Positions 26,794 through 35,759 of a DNA stretch of 64,000 nucleotides are shown here, piece by piece. This stretch comes from Butyrivibrio sp. FCS014 (lineage in GTDB: Bacteria; Bacillota; Clostridia; Lachnospirales; Lachnospiraceae). Made by a program: the position numbers and the translations under genes. The notes under the pieces are model-generated. The model saw only the letters and a list, made by a program, of their open reading frames with translations, was not told where the DNA came from and searched no databases. The stretch is from NCBI RefSeq assembly GCF_000526935.1, contig NZ_JAHA01000008.1:62001-126000 (forward strand), written 5' to 3'. The stretch's first letter is position 1. Every line of letters begins with the position of its first letter.

Positions 26794-26836
26794 AACCTCT
26801 TCCCATTGGCGCATCGCCTTTGGAAAGAGGTTTTTT
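26794..26836. terminator. Bidirectional terminator between plsC and ddl
   Basis: AACCTCTT pairs with AAGAGGTT, with an inner GGCG/CGCC stem, and TTTTTT follows on the plus strand; the minus strand has a matching U-rich end. Confidence 0.8.
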
Positions 26837-26840
26837 ATTA

Positions 26841-28046
26841 TCACATCTTGCTGCCCTTTGAGCCGCCGCCAAGGTGAACTCCCTCAAGTACGTTGGTATC
26901 AAAGGAGTATACAACCTTGTGGTTCTCTCTGTCTGCCTTAAGAGCCAGCTGTATCATATTGTCTAAAAGGTGCTCATATTTCATTCCCAGGGGCTCCCAC
27001 AGATAGAAGGAAAGGGAACCGGGGATAGTATTGATCTCGTTGAGATATACTTCATTGGTAGCCATATCGATCATGAAGTCGATACGGGAAACGCCGCTGC
27101 AGCCAAGGCAGATGAAGGCGTCTACAGCCATCTTTCTGATCCTGTCTCTCATCTCGGAAGAGATATCAGCGGGGATCTTCCTCTTGAGGGAAGCCATACC
27201 CTTGCTGCCGCCGGTCTTTGCGCCCTTTGCGCCGCCCTTGGCTCCGCCGATGTACTTATCCTCAAAGCTTAATATATCGTCTGAGTTAACAGGCTCCTCG
27301 CACTCGGAAGCCTCTGCGCTCTCATAGTCACCAAGAACCGAGCAGTTGATCTCCTTGAGCTGTGAGATGGCACGCTCAACCAGGATCTTTCTGGAAAATT
27401 CAAAACCAAGATCAAGAGCCTCCAAAAGTTCCTCTTTGTTTGAGGCCTTCTTGATACCGATACTGGAGCCCAGGTTAAGGGGCTTTACGATAACGGGATA
27501 TGTGAATGCAGCCTCGATCTTAGCAACCAGGCCGTCCACGTCCTCATAATCCTTCCAGGTATAGCACTTGCAGTCAAGGACAGGAATATTGTTGTCCTTG
27601 AGAACAGTCTTCATAACATATTTGTTCATTCCAACGGCAGATGAGAGGACATCGCATCCAACAACGGGAAGTCCCAGTGTTGTAAGGAAGCCCTGCAGTG
27701 TTCCGTCCTCAACGTTGGTTCCGTGAACAATGGGGAAAGCCACATCCACTGTAGTGATCACGTTGTTTCCGAACTTCTTCATGGGGTATCTTACAAGAGA
27801 AACCTTGTCCCCGTCCTTGACCCAGATAACTCTGGTGCTCTTCTTCAAAAGCTCCGGAATATGGGTGTATTCCTCGATCTTACCCACATCCTCTCCAACG
27901 TAATAGTCATAGTTCTTACTGATATATACGGGAATAACCTCGTACTTATCTGTGTTGATATATCCAATAGCCTGGATGGCAGAGATAATGGAGATCTCAT
28001 GCTCCGTACTCTTGCCGCCAAATAAAACCGCAACCTTCAGCTTCAT
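26841..28046 (-). CDS. ddl: D-alanine--D-alanine ligase with Gly/Lys-rich insertion
   Basis: 401 residues, at the long end for Ddl (about 310-370). It joins two D-Ala residues for peptidoglycan. The N-terminus has VLFGGKSTEHEISIISA, the ATP-grasp core has VIVKPLNLGSSIGIKKA, and the C-terminus has RIDFMID and NEINTIPGS. The loop between them holds a low-complexity Gly/Ala/Lys stretch (GGAKGGAKGAKTGGSKGM) around residue 275, and the C-terminus ends in another Gly/Ser/Lys run. The loop is near the substrate-covering region and varies in related bacteria. It follows murF by 21 nt, forming a murF-ddl pair. Confidence 0.94.
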   Translation of the reverse strand: MKLKVAVLFGGKSTEHEISIISAIQAIGYINTDKYEVIPVYISKNYDYYVGEDVGKIEEYTHIPELLKKSTRVIWVKDGDKVSLVRYPMKKFGNNVITTVDVAFPIVHGTNVEDGTLQGFLTTLGLPVVGCDVLSSAVGMNKYVMKTVLKDNNIPVLDCKCYTWKDYEDVDGLVAKIEAAFTYPVIVKPLNLGSSIGIKKASNKEELLEALDLGFEFSRKILVERAISQLKEINCSVLGDYESAEASECEEPVNSDDILSFEDKYIGGAKGGAKGAKTGGSKGMASLKRKIPADISSEMRDRIRKMAVDAFICLGCSGVSRIDFMIDMATNEVYLNEINTIPGSLSFYLWEPLGMKYEHLLDNMIQLALKADRENHKVVYSFDTNVLEGVHLGGGSKGSKM

Positions 28047-28067
28047 ATTCTTCCTTCTTTCATAAAA

Positions 28068-29708
28068 TCACTTATAGTTATCAGGCAGATCATTCTCCAA
28101 AAGTATAACCTTTTCTCTGCCTGCGTCAAGCTCATACATAAGAGCGGATGCCTCGTTAAAGGTACTCTTCACAAAAATCCTCTCGGTGTCAAAGCCTGCG
28201 CCAAGGGCTCCCATCTTGATGGAAGTGCTGTTCTTCTCTCCCACAAGAATGATGTAATCGCACACAGCTGCCGCCTGAGCACCAAACTCCCGGTTATACT
28301 CATCCTCTTTTGCCCCAAGCTCCACCATACCCGGTGTCACCAGGATCTTCACGCTGTCGGTAAAAAGAGCCAGCGTCTCAAGGGCCACTTTGGCTCCGTT
28401 GGGATTTGAATTGTAAGCATCGTCAAGGATCGCAACATTGCCGTGCTTTGTAAGCTCAAGTCTGTGAGGAACGCTCTGAAGGCGTCTGACCGCCATCTTA
28501 AGCTTGGTCATGGGAATTCCGAGGCTGTTGGCCGCTGCAATGGCTCCCACGATATTCTCTACGTTGTGCCTTCCCACCAGCTTTGTGGTGTACTCGGCGC
28601 TCTCTCCGGCAGGGGATGTGACCGTGAATGTCGTACCAGCCCCTGTCACCGTAATATCCGTAGCCCTGTAGTCGTTGCCCTCGTCAAGTCCGTAGGTTAT
28701 GGCATCGGGATACTTCATATTTTCCCGGATGATCTCGTTGTCGCCGTTTACAAACTTAAGGTGTTTACCGGGAACCTTGCCTCCTTCAGACTTCTCTTTT
28801 TCATCGACCGCATCCAGAAGCTCGTACTTGGTACTGATGATATTCTCAAGAGAGTGGAAGGTCTCAAGGTGCTGATATCCGATGGATGTAAGGATTCCGT
28901 CATCGGGATGAACAATGTCCGTGATCTCCTTGATGTCATGGAGGTGACGGGCGCCCATCTCGCAGATGAAGATCTCGTGGGTGGGCTGCATGTGCTCTCT
29001 TATGGTCCTTACGATTCCCATGGGAGTGTTGTAGCTCTCGGGGGTCATAAGAACTCTGAAGCCCTCGGACAAAAGAGTGTTCAGATAATACTTAACGCTG
29101 GTCTTGCCAAAGCTTCCTGTGATTCCGATGATGCGAAGTCCCTCGTGTTCATTGAGGATCCTGACTGCATCGTCTATATAGTATTTGTTGATCCTGTTCT
29201 CAATGGGCTTGTTGATGAGATTTGCAAGGGCCGTAAGCAGCGGAAGGAAAGCCACATATACCGCACAGGCCACCATCTCGGCAACTACCACCGAAGTGTT
29301 GTCACCCCTTGTAACTGCCGATGTGATGATCATTGTAAGTCCGAATACAAGAAGCGTGATGACCGCGTAGGTTACGATCAGTCTCTTTACCCTGTCCGTT
29401 ACCACAAATTTCTTCTTGGCGGGCCTTGGAAGATACGCGATGATAAGCGCGATATAAATGCCCAGAACCAGAAGAAGTATAAACAGTCCGGGGCCTGCGC
29501 CTATTACGTTCCGCCCGAAAGCCACCGACAGCGAAAGCAGAAGGATCGCTCCGTGGGCACAAAGCCTTAAGGGAATGCTTCTAAGGAACCTGAAATACCC
29601 CTGGAACTGGTAGCTTGAAAGCTGCAGCATGTGGGTGTAGTACCGAAGCGCCAGAAAGGCAAAGCACAGCACGGGAATTATCATTATTAGTGTGGAAGCA
29701 AAAAACAT
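28068..29708 (-). CDS. murF: MurF-type ligase with N-terminal membrane domain
   Basis: 546 residues. The first ~165 residues form about five transmembrane helices, followed by a Mur ligase with P-loop GITGSFGKTSVK (~195), a central domain with HEIFICEMGARHLHDIKEI and a C-terminal domain with DDAYNSNPNGAKVAL. MurF adds D-Ala-D-Ala to the UDP-MurNAc-tripeptide. The membrane part is extra compared with ordinary MurF; membrane-fused MurF-like ligases occur in clostridia. With ddl directly downstream, it should consume Ddl's product. A GAGG site lies 8-9 nt before the ATG. Confidence 0.88.
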   Translation of the reverse strand: MFFASTLIMIIPVLCFAFLALRYYTHMLQLSSYQFQGYFRFLRSIPLRLCAHGAILLLSLSVAFGRNVIGAGPGLFILLLVLGIYIALIIAYLPRPAKKKFVVTDRVKRLIVTYAVITLLVFGLTMIITSAVTRGDNTSVVVAEMVACAVYVAFLPLLTALANLINKPIENRINKYYIDDAVRILNEHEGLRIIGITGSFGKTSVKYYLNTLLSEGFRVLMTPESYNTPMGIVRTIREHMQPTHEIFICEMGARHLHDIKEITDIVHPDDGILTSIGYQHLETFHSLENIISTKYELLDAVDEKEKSEGGKVPGKHLKFVNGDNEIIRENMKYPDAITYGLDEGNDYRATDITVTGAGTTFTVTSPAGESAEYTTKLVGRHNVENIVGAIAAANSLGIPMTKLKMAVRRLQSVPHRLELTKHGNVAILDDAYNSNPNGAKVALETLALFTDSVKILVTPGMVELGAKEDEYNREFGAQAAAVCDYIILVGEKNSTSIKMGALGAGFDTERIFVKSTFNEASALMYELDAGREKVILLENDLPDNYK

Positions 29709-29719
29709 GTTTATCTACC

Positions 29720-30514
29720 TCAGATGCTGATCCCCAGGAAGCTTCCCAGGATCTTGTTGTAAAGATATACGTTATCAAGGAATGAATAGTGGCCTGCGCC
29801 GTTTATAACCGCAAGACCTGCCTCAGGCATCAGCTCCTCCATCTTCTGTCCGTCAGACAGCGGAGTGGCCGTGTCCTGATCTCCCCATATCAAAAGAGCC
29901 GGCATTGTCACGGAAGGCATATAGGGCGTAAGGTCCTCGTTTACCACCTTCACAAGACTTGCTCTCATAACCGGTGAAGCCGCAGCATAGTCCGCGCTTC
30001 CAAACTTCTTCTGAAGAGCGTCCAGCACTCCGGGAAAGGCCTTGGAAATTCCGGTCTTAGTGATGAGGTTCTTATAGAACTTGTATCTCTTTGTGCGCTT
30101 ACTCTGGGCAGCGGTCCTTACCGGAGGAACTCCCGCAGCATCCGTGAGGATAACCTTGGGCACTGTAAATCCTGCCTTAATCCTGCCGTCATGTATCCCG
30201 GAGGTAAGCTTGATGATGACCCTGCCTCCCATGGAGTGTCCAAGGAAAATGATCTCCTTCTCATCAGGGTAAAGCTGCTTTATAAAGTCCAGAACGAAGT
30301 TTACGTAGTCGTCCACATTCATGGGCTCCTTTGGCTCATCGCTCTTGCCAAAGCCCGGCATGTCCATGGCTACAACGTGATACTTCTTTTTCGTAAAGTT
30401 CACCAGTCCGGAAAAGAGTTCTATATTTGAGCCCCAGCCGTGAAGCAGCACCAGCATTGTACCGGCGCCTTCATCTATGTAATTGATATTTAATCCGTTT
30501 ATATTCGCTTTCAT
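29720..30514 (-). CDS. Alpha/beta-fold hydrolase
   Basis: 264 residues of the alpha/beta hydrolase fold. The oxyanion segment LLHGWGSN is near the N-terminus and the nucleophile Ser is in GHSMGG (~100). The acid is in WGDQDTATP and the catalytic His is in GAGHYSFLD. There is no signal peptide, so it is cytoplasmic. The substrate (ester, lactone or other) is unknown. It is the first gene before murF (12-nt gap), so it may be cotranscribed with peptidoglycan genes. Confidence 0.88.
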   Translation of the reverse strand: MKANINGLNINYIDEGAGTMLVLLHGWGSNIELFSGLVNFTKKKYHVVAMDMPGFGKSDEPKEPMNVDDYVNFVLDFIKQLYPDEKEIIFLGHSMGGRVIIKLTSGIHDGRIKAGFTVPKVILTDAAGVPPVRTAAQSKRTKRYKFYKNLITKTGISKAFPGVLDALQKKFGSADYAAASPVMRASLVKVVNEDLTPYMPSVTMPALLIWGDQDTATPLSDGQKMEELMPEAGLAVINGAGHYSFLDNVYLYNKILGSFLGISI

Positions 30515-30589
30515 GACCCATCCATATTAACACCGGATACTATCCGTTGCAAATTCTTAAAGATGACTACAATCTGGAGAAAAATGCTC

Positions 30590-32161
30590 TCACTTCTCCA
30601 GCACACTCAGCATAAAGATAAGGAGCGCGTCCTCCTCTGGATCGTTCATGATGCCCCCAAGTGAAGCATCCTTGTAGCTTCTCTCGGTATCATCCGTAAC
30701 AAAATTCACCGCCTTTGGATTCATCCCCATAAAGTAATGGGCATGGTTCTCTATAATGGTGGTGTATTCATGGTTGTAGATGATATGGTCCGTTATGGTA
30801 AGGCACCTCATATCCTGCAGCATTTTGCCAAAGCCATCTTTTGCCGCGGCATCCGTAACAAGATAAGTAGACCTTGACGCAGCCTGGGCTATGGCCTCTG
30901 ACTTTTTCATCAGATACTTCATGAGAACTCCGCAGGTCTGAACATCTACCTGCTGACTGATGGAAAGATAAGTCACTGAGCCCAGGAAGATATTCTCATC
31001 CGTATCGAAAAGTTCCTTAAAGTCGCTCCTTGCAAAGAAGTCGGTAAGAACATTGTGATAGGAAGATGACCCTGTCGCCCTGTACAGCTGAGCTGCCGCC
31101 TTAAAGGAAGCGGTGTTGTCGGTTATCTTCTGATTATTCAAAAAGCAGCTCCACGCCCTGTCCGCTGCCTTAAGGCAGGTGGTGGCAAACTCGCCGTCAT
31201 ACTGCTGATAAAAGTAACTGAATCTTGCCAGCATCGACGCAAAACTTATGGTGGCATCCATTGATACAGGAGTCACAAAAACAGGCGCTGCAAAGAGGTC
31301 TGCCCCTTCCGCTGCATTGGTAACAGCCGCCCCGTACACCCCTCCGGTCCTGGGGTCCTGCATTTTAAGAAGCCATTCCACTTCGTACCTGACTTCATCG
31401 AGAATGTCCGGAATATCGTTGCCACTCTCGGGAATCCCGCTGTCATCACTAAAAGCGGATTCATTCATCTCATAGGCCATGATCAGGTCTTCGGCAATCC
31501 GGCATCCAAGGGCCGAGTCCTTACCCGCCTGCTCATCCATATGCCATCCTCCGGTCACATCAAGTTCCACGGAAGGGTCCTCCTGGAGGTGAGCCGCTGT
31601 GGTATGACATGCGCTATGGGCGTTATCTCCTGCGTAGTTCTCCGACAAAGCCAGTCCGCACCGGTTTATGTAGTATTTTTTGCAGGCCTCATCAAAGAGC
31701 CCCCCGTATACATCCTCTCCAATATAGAAAGAGTAGGACTGTCCAAGCTCGTCCGAAAAGATGAAATACCTTCCTTCATCCTCCAGATCGTTGAAATACC
31801 CTATACTGTCATACTCCCCAAGTTCCTCATTGTATACGGACTTAAGTATCTGCCCGGTGTACACCTGATCCCCCGATTCGACATCATATATGGCGAAGGA
31901 ATCTGTAAGGTTTTCTCCTCTGAATACCACTGCCTTCTCCGAAGCAGCTTCATATCCCACCTGATCCACCAGGGTATTTGGTATTTGAACAGGCTCTTCG
32001 TAATCGACCTGCACCGGAACCACAAACGAAGTGATATCGGCAACATCTGTGGGCAATTCAGCAGAAGAAGCGCCGCAGCCAGCGACGCTTCCCAACAACG
32101 GCAATATGCATGCCAGACTTATCATTTTGTTCTTTTTAAGTAGCCTTGAAAAAAAATTCAT
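30590..32161 (-). CDS. GH9-like lipoprotein with altered catalytic motif
   Basis: 523 residues. A lipoprotein signal peptide ends at SVAGC (~29). An N-terminal Ig-like cellulase domain (LVDQVGYEAASEKAVVF, ~60-150) is followed by a GH9-type (alpha/alpha)6 region: GGWHMDEQAGKD, then SGNDIPDILDEVRYEVEWLLKM and PRTGGVYGAAV. In active GH9 enzymes the first motif is GGWYDAGDYGKY; here the second Asp (the catalytic base) is missing. The C-terminal catalytic His/Glu motifs also look shortened. It may be a carbohydrate-binding pseudoenzyme or a divergent hydrolase. It follows an orphan solute-binding lipoprotein gene by 8 nt. Confidence 0.75.
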   Translation of the reverse strand: MNFFSRLLKKNKMISLACILPLLGSVAGCGASSAELPTDVADITSFVVPVQVDYEEPVQIPNTLVDQVGYEAASEKAVVFRGENLTDSFAIYDVESGDQVYTGQILKSVYNEELGEYDSIGYFNDLEDEGRYFIFSDELGQSYSFYIGEDVYGGLFDEACKKYYINRCGLALSENYAGDNAHSACHTTAAHLQEDPSVELDVTGGWHMDEQAGKDSALGCRIAEDLIMAYEMNESAFSDDSGIPESGNDIPDILDEVRYEVEWLLKMQDPRTGGVYGAAVTNAAEGADLFAAPVFVTPVSMDATISFASMLARFSYFYQQYDGEFATTCLKAADRAWSCFLNNQKITDNTASFKAAAQLYRATGSSSYHNVLTDFFARSDFKELFDTDENIFLGSVTYLSISQQVDVQTCGVLMKYLMKKSEAIAQAASRSTYLVTDAAAKDGFGKMLQDMRCLTITDHIIYNHEYTTIIENHAHYFMGMNPKAVNFVTDDTERSYKDASLGGIMNDPEEDALLIFMLSVLEK

Positions 32162-32169
32162 ATCAATTA

Positions 32170-33720
32170 TCAGTAGTTATCGAGAATTCTCTGAAGGTGT
32201 CCCGTTATCCTCTCAAATCCCGCTTTCTTAAGCTCCTCTCTGAACTGCTGTACCTTCTCCTCCGCGGTTCCCTCGTACTGTCCTGAGGAAATCTGAGGAA
32301 TGTATGTATCAAAAATACTCTTTATGCTTTCAACCTCTTCGTTGACGGCGGGAGTGGAAAACGGCACTCCTTCAAAGGGATACTGGATTGCCAGGTGCTC
32401 ATAGTCATCTATAAGCTCGTAGTATGCATCCCAGTCATATGCCGCATCGGGAATCTCCATCTCATCCCGTCTCCCCCACCAGAAGTTGGTGGTAATACTG
32501 TCTTGTTCTTCATTGTAGCCGCTGGGTCTTTCAAGCATTCCGTTTTCCAAGATCTGGTACTGCTCACCTTCCACTCCATAGCGCATAAGCCTGTAGCAGG
32601 TAGTATCATTGCGGATCATGTCATATACAAGAAGGGCCATTTCAGGATTCTTTGATCTGGAAGAAACTGCCATCGCACCGTGGATATTGCTCAGACGAAC
32701 AATGTTCCCGCTCTCTCTTCCAAACCAGAAGAAGTCCAGATTAACTCCAGGCTGACGAACAGTCATTGTGGGCTGCACCGAGGTGTAGTACTTCTGGGTA
32801 TGATGCTGAATGACAGAAGATTCTCCTCTGTAGAACTCTTCCTCGTTCTCTCCGGCATCATTCACATCTCTTCTCCACACTCCCATGCTGTTCCACTTCT
32901 TCATGAGTTTAGCAAAGTCAACAAAATCCGTCCCTTCATAATATGGAGAGATTATCTTTCCGGGGTTCGTCATATCCTGTCCCCAGATACCATATCCGGT
33001 AAGTTCATAAATGGGAACATATCTTGAAGCTGACATGAGATACCCTTCCGTCAATGCGGATCCGTCCCGGTCTCTGTCCCAGGGTATCATCTCCGGATGC
33101 TTTTGAATCACTGTCTCAAAATATGTATCCATATCTTCAAAAGAAGCTATCTCTTTAAGTCCCGCTTCATTAGCTATATCTTTTCTGTAGATAAAACCGT
33201 GATTTGTCCACTGACTGTACTCGTTCTCCGGTATCAGGTAGATATCACCCTCATATTTACAGTTCTCCCACTGCCTTGGAGTAACATTGGCATAGGTGAT
33301 GCTGCAATAGTCTCTCAGCATATCCTCGGAAAGAGGAAGAAAGTTGCCCTTAATAACATTGGACCAGGCATCAAGCCAGTCTGAACTGGTTCCCACAAGG
33401 TCTATATCTGAATCCTCAGAAGAAAGTATTAAGTTATAATTGCGGAGATAATCATTCCACCCCACATAGTAAATATCAAGATGTGCGTTCAGACGCCTTT
33501 CAAGAATCCGGTTAAGCTCTTCAATAGCCTTCTCAGTCTGACCGTTGTGGGGTTTGTCGCCGATGGTAAGATAAGTGATAACTGTAGGCGCCTTTGTTCG
33601 GTCAATCACATCATTGGCATGAGGATTGACAGCATTTAAATAGGGGCGCTCTTTTCCGCAGGAAGCGGTGGCAAGAAGCATGGTAAGGGAAAGAATCACT
33701 GCAATTATTCTCTTATTCAA
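32170..33720 (-). CDS. Orphan sugar-binding lipoprotein
   Basis: 516 residues with a lipoprotein signal peptide (lipobox near ATASC, ~20) and a long extracellular binding domain similar to the binding protein at 51780-53429 (ITYLTIGDKPHNGQTEKAIEELN, then GDIYLIPENEYSQW). It should bind oligosaccharides outside the cell, but no permease or ATPase gene is adjacent. The ATG overlaps the tadA stop by 8 nt, and the GH9-like gene follows by 8 nt, so all three could share a transcript. It may deliver to permeases encoded elsewhere or act as a sensor. Confidence 0.85.
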   Translation of the reverse strand: MNKRIIAVILSLTMLLATASCGKERPYLNAVNPHANDVIDRTKAPTVITYLTIGDKPHNGQTEKAIEELNRILERRLNAHLDIYYVGWNDYLRNYNLILSSEDSDIDLVGTSSDWLDAWSNVIKGNFLPLSEDMLRDYCSITYANVTPRQWENCKYEGDIYLIPENEYSQWTNHGFIYRKDIANEAGLKEIASFEDMDTYFETVIQKHPEMIPWDRDRDGSALTEGYLMSASRYVPIYELTGYGIWGQDMTNPGKIISPYYEGTDFVDFAKLMKKWNSMGVWRRDVNDAGENEEEFYRGESSVIQHHTQKYYTSVQPTMTVRQPGVNLDFFWFGRESGNIVRLSNIHGAMAVSSRSKNPEMALLVYDMIRNDTTCYRLMRYGVEGEQYQILENGMLERPSGYNEEQDSITTNFWWGRRDEMEIPDAAYDWDAYYELIDDYEHLAIQYPFEGVPFSTPAVNEEVESIKSIFDTYIPQISSGQYEGTAEEKVQQFREELKKAGFERITGHLQRILDNY

Positions 33721-34276
33721 TGCTTCCTCCTTTCTGCTCCTTCTCTGCCTTATTTCTGATCCTGAGCTCCACGAAAAAGTTCTTCAGCATCTGACTGCAT
33801 TCATCCTGAAGAATACCCTTTTTCACCAAAACCTGATGATTGAAATCCGGGTTATTAAGTATGTCCATAACAGACCCGGCGCACCCGGCCTTAGGATTCT
33901 CCGCAGCCATGATCACTTCCGGAATCCTGGCCTGGACAATGGCTCCGGCACACATCTGGCAGGGTTCCAGTGTAACATACAATTTGCAGCCCTCAAGTCT
34001 CCAGTCCTTCATGAATTTGCCGGCCTTCTTAATGGCCGTTATCTCCGCATGCGCAAGGGGAGTTTTGTCGGTATTGCGCCTGTTGTAGCCACGGCCGATG
34101 ATCTTGTCCTCGTAGACAATAACACATCCGATGGGAACCTCACCCAGTTTGTAGGCCTTCCTGGCCTGAGCCAGGGCAGCTCTCATATACTTTATGTCCA
34201 TCTCCTCCTCAGGGGAAAGAGACTTCTTTGATCCTGTACCTGTCGCAGGTATTATTTTTTTACTTTCTTTTTTCAT
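33713..34276 (-). CDS. tadA: tRNA-specific adenosine deaminase
   Basis: 187 residues from 34276. The core shows the CDA-fold zinc site: HAEITAIKKA (His, catalytic Glu) and PCQMCAGAIVQAR (two Cys). TadA converts adenosine to inosine at the wobble position of tRNA-Arg. The first ~25 residues are a Lys/Ser-rich extension; an internal ATG (MDIKYMRAAL) has AGGAGG only 2 nt away, so the start is uncertain. Divergent from the SRP RNA gene and overlapping the sugar-binding lipoprotein gene. Confidence 0.92.
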   Translation of the reverse strand: MKKESKKIIPATGTGSKKSLSPEEEMDIKYMRAALAQARKAYKLGEVPIGCVIVYEDKIIGRGYNRRNTDKTPLAHAEITAIKKAGKFMKDWRLEGCKLYVTLEPCQMCAGAIVQARIPEVIMAAENPKAGCAGSVMDILNNPDFNHQVLVKKGILQDECSQMLKNFFVELRIRNKAEKEQKGGSIE

Positions 34277-34298
34277 GTGTATCTGCTATATTTATATA

Positions 34299-34490
34299 GC
34301 GGCTCTGTGATGGGTGCATGTAGCAGTCCTTTTGTGTGAGAGTGGGTCTTATGCAATGGAAATCTGCGAACCGTGTCAGGTCGGGAACGAAGCAGCACTA
34401 AGTAGAACCTTCCATGTGTTGTAAGGTTGCCTGTTCTTTTCCGAAAGCAAACGTACATGCATCTTTCACAGGGTCGTCTTTTTATTTATT
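34299..34490 (+). ncRNA. ffs: Signal recognition particle RNA (scRNA, 4.5S/6S-type)
   Basis: The SRP core is visible: GTCAGGTCGGGAACGAAGCAG around 34374-34394, a GGAA tetraloop stem with the AGCAG loop that binds Ffh. The usual C-G pair closing the tetraloop is G-C here, a compensatory swap. Long closing helices match: GGCTCTGTGA (34301-34310) pairs with TCACAGGGTC (34466-34475), and GTGCATGTA (34314-34322) pairs with TACATGCAT (34454-34462). A U-rich end (to ~34490) follows. A possible -10 TATATT (34287-34292) gives a start at ~34299. About 190 nt, without the Alu domain of B. subtilis scRNA. Confidence 0.85.
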
Positions 34491-35574
34491 TTTTGCCCTC
34501 AAGGTATTTCATGTAATTGATGACCATCAGCGCGATCTTGAAGGTAAGGGCATCGTCAAATTTTCTGACATCAAGTCCGGAACTCTTTTCCAGCTTCTCA
34601 ATCCTGTAAACCAGCGTATTTCTGTGAACAAAGAGCTGTCTTGAAGTCTCCGATACATTCAGATTATTCTCAAAGAATTTATTAATTGTGTTGAGGGTCT
34701 CCTCATCCAGATTGTCAGGCACTTCTTTGCCGCCGAAGATCTCATCTATAAAGATCCTGCAAAGACTCTCGGGAAGCTGATAGATAAGTCGTCCTATGCC
34801 AAGGGTATTGTAGGCATTTACAAGTTTCTCCGCATAGAAGATCTTGCCCACCTCCAGTGCCATCTTGGCCTCCTTGTATGATTTACTGAGATCCTTAAGG
34901 TCTTCTGCCACCATTCCGTAGGCAACGCGAACATTCAGCATGGCCTCTGTGTTCATCATGTCCACGATAGTCTCTGCAATATGCCCCACTTCCTCATATG
35001 ACTGGCCCTTTGATAAGCTCTTTATAAGAATTACGCTGTTCTCATCGACAGCGGTCACAAAGTCACCGGAGTGATTTCCATACATGCTTGAAAGCAGTTC
35101 CTGAGCCGAATTATCAACGGCATTTCTGGTCTCAACAAGAATTATCACCCTTGGTGCATTGACCTCGATCTTCAGCTTCTTGGCTCTGTTGTACACATCG
35201 ATAAGAAGCATGTTATCAAGCAGAAGATTCTGGAAGAAGTTATTCCTGTCAAATCTCTCCTTATATGCCACTATAAGATTCTGAAGCTGGCTGACTCCGA
35301 TCTTACCAACCATATATGCATGCTCGCTGTCGCCCTTGGCTAAAAGCACATACATAGGCTCTCCGTCATCCATTACCTTAAACAGATGTACATCGCCTAT
35401 AACCTGCGAATCCACCGGCGAATTGGCAAAGCTGGTAATTATCGAGATGTCGAGAAAATCCTTCTCGCTGTTCCCGGCGATCACCTCTCCACTAAGATCC
35501 ATAACGCAAAGTTCAACCTTCGTAATAGTGCTCAACTCTTCAATGCTGCTTTTGATCGTCTGCGCGGATATCAT
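34486..35574 (-). CDS. CdaR/PucR-family transcriptional regulator
   Basis: 362 residues. The C-terminal ~60 residues form the HTH_30 domain (FFENNLNVSETSRQLFVHRNTLVYRIEKLEKSS), typical of CdaR/PucR regulators. The middle region resembles their GGDEF-like dimerisation domain, and the N-terminus a sugar- or diacid-sensing domain. It lies 186 nt after the MsmX-type ATPase gene in the same direction, separated by a terminator and a hairpin repeat, so it may regulate carbohydrate uptake. The inducer is unknown. Confidence 0.85.
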   Translation of the reverse strand: MISAQTIKSSIEELSTITKVELCVMDLSGEVIAGNSEKDFLDISIITSFANSPVDSQVIGDVHLFKVMDDGEPMYVLLAKGDSEHAYMVGKIGVSQLQNLIVAYKERFDRNNFFQNLLLDNMLLIDVYNRAKKLKIEVNAPRVIILVETRNAVDNSAQELLSSMYGNHSGDFVTAVDENSVILIKSLSKGQSYEEVGHIAETIVDMMNTEAMLNVRVAYGMVAEDLKDLSKSYKEAKMALEVGKIFYAEKLVNAYNTLGIGRLIYQLPESLCRIFIDEIFGGKEVPDNLDEETLNTINKFFENNLNVSETSRQLFVHRNTLVYRIEKLEKSSGLDVRKFDDALTFKIALMVINYMKYLEGKK

Positions 35575-35628
35575 ACCATGCCCCTTTCCTGGAAATCATG
35601 ACATACTTCAACACTTATATCATAACAC

Positions 35629-35660
35629 AAAAAAGAGAGCTGCGCGATTATGCGCAGCTC
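35629..35660 (-). terminator. Intrinsic terminator after the MsmX/UgpC-type gene
   Basis: GAGCTGCGC pairs perfectly with GCGCAGCTC (loop ATAATC), followed by TCTTTTTT on the minus transcript. Confidence 0.85.
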
Positions 35661-35683
35661 CCTGAAAATTCTTGCTTAATGAA

Positions 35684-35752
35684 GTTCTGCTCTCGGCTAA
35701 AGCCTCGCCAGAACAAAGTAGTACACTAAGCTCGAAAAAACCTCGCTAAGTG
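35684..35752 (-). repeat. Dispersed stem-loop repeat, copy A (after the MsmX-type gene)
   Basis: Two hairpins 8 nt after the ATPase stop. Hairpin 1 (35724-35752, plus-strand view) is CACTAAGC-TCGAAAAAACCTC-GCTAAGTG with one A-A mismatch three pairs from the loop. Hairpin 2 (35684-35714) has the shell GTTCTGCTC ... CCAGAAC. Copies B and C share the 13-nt loop of hairpin 1. Confidence 0.7.
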
Positions 35753-35759
35753 ATTACTT

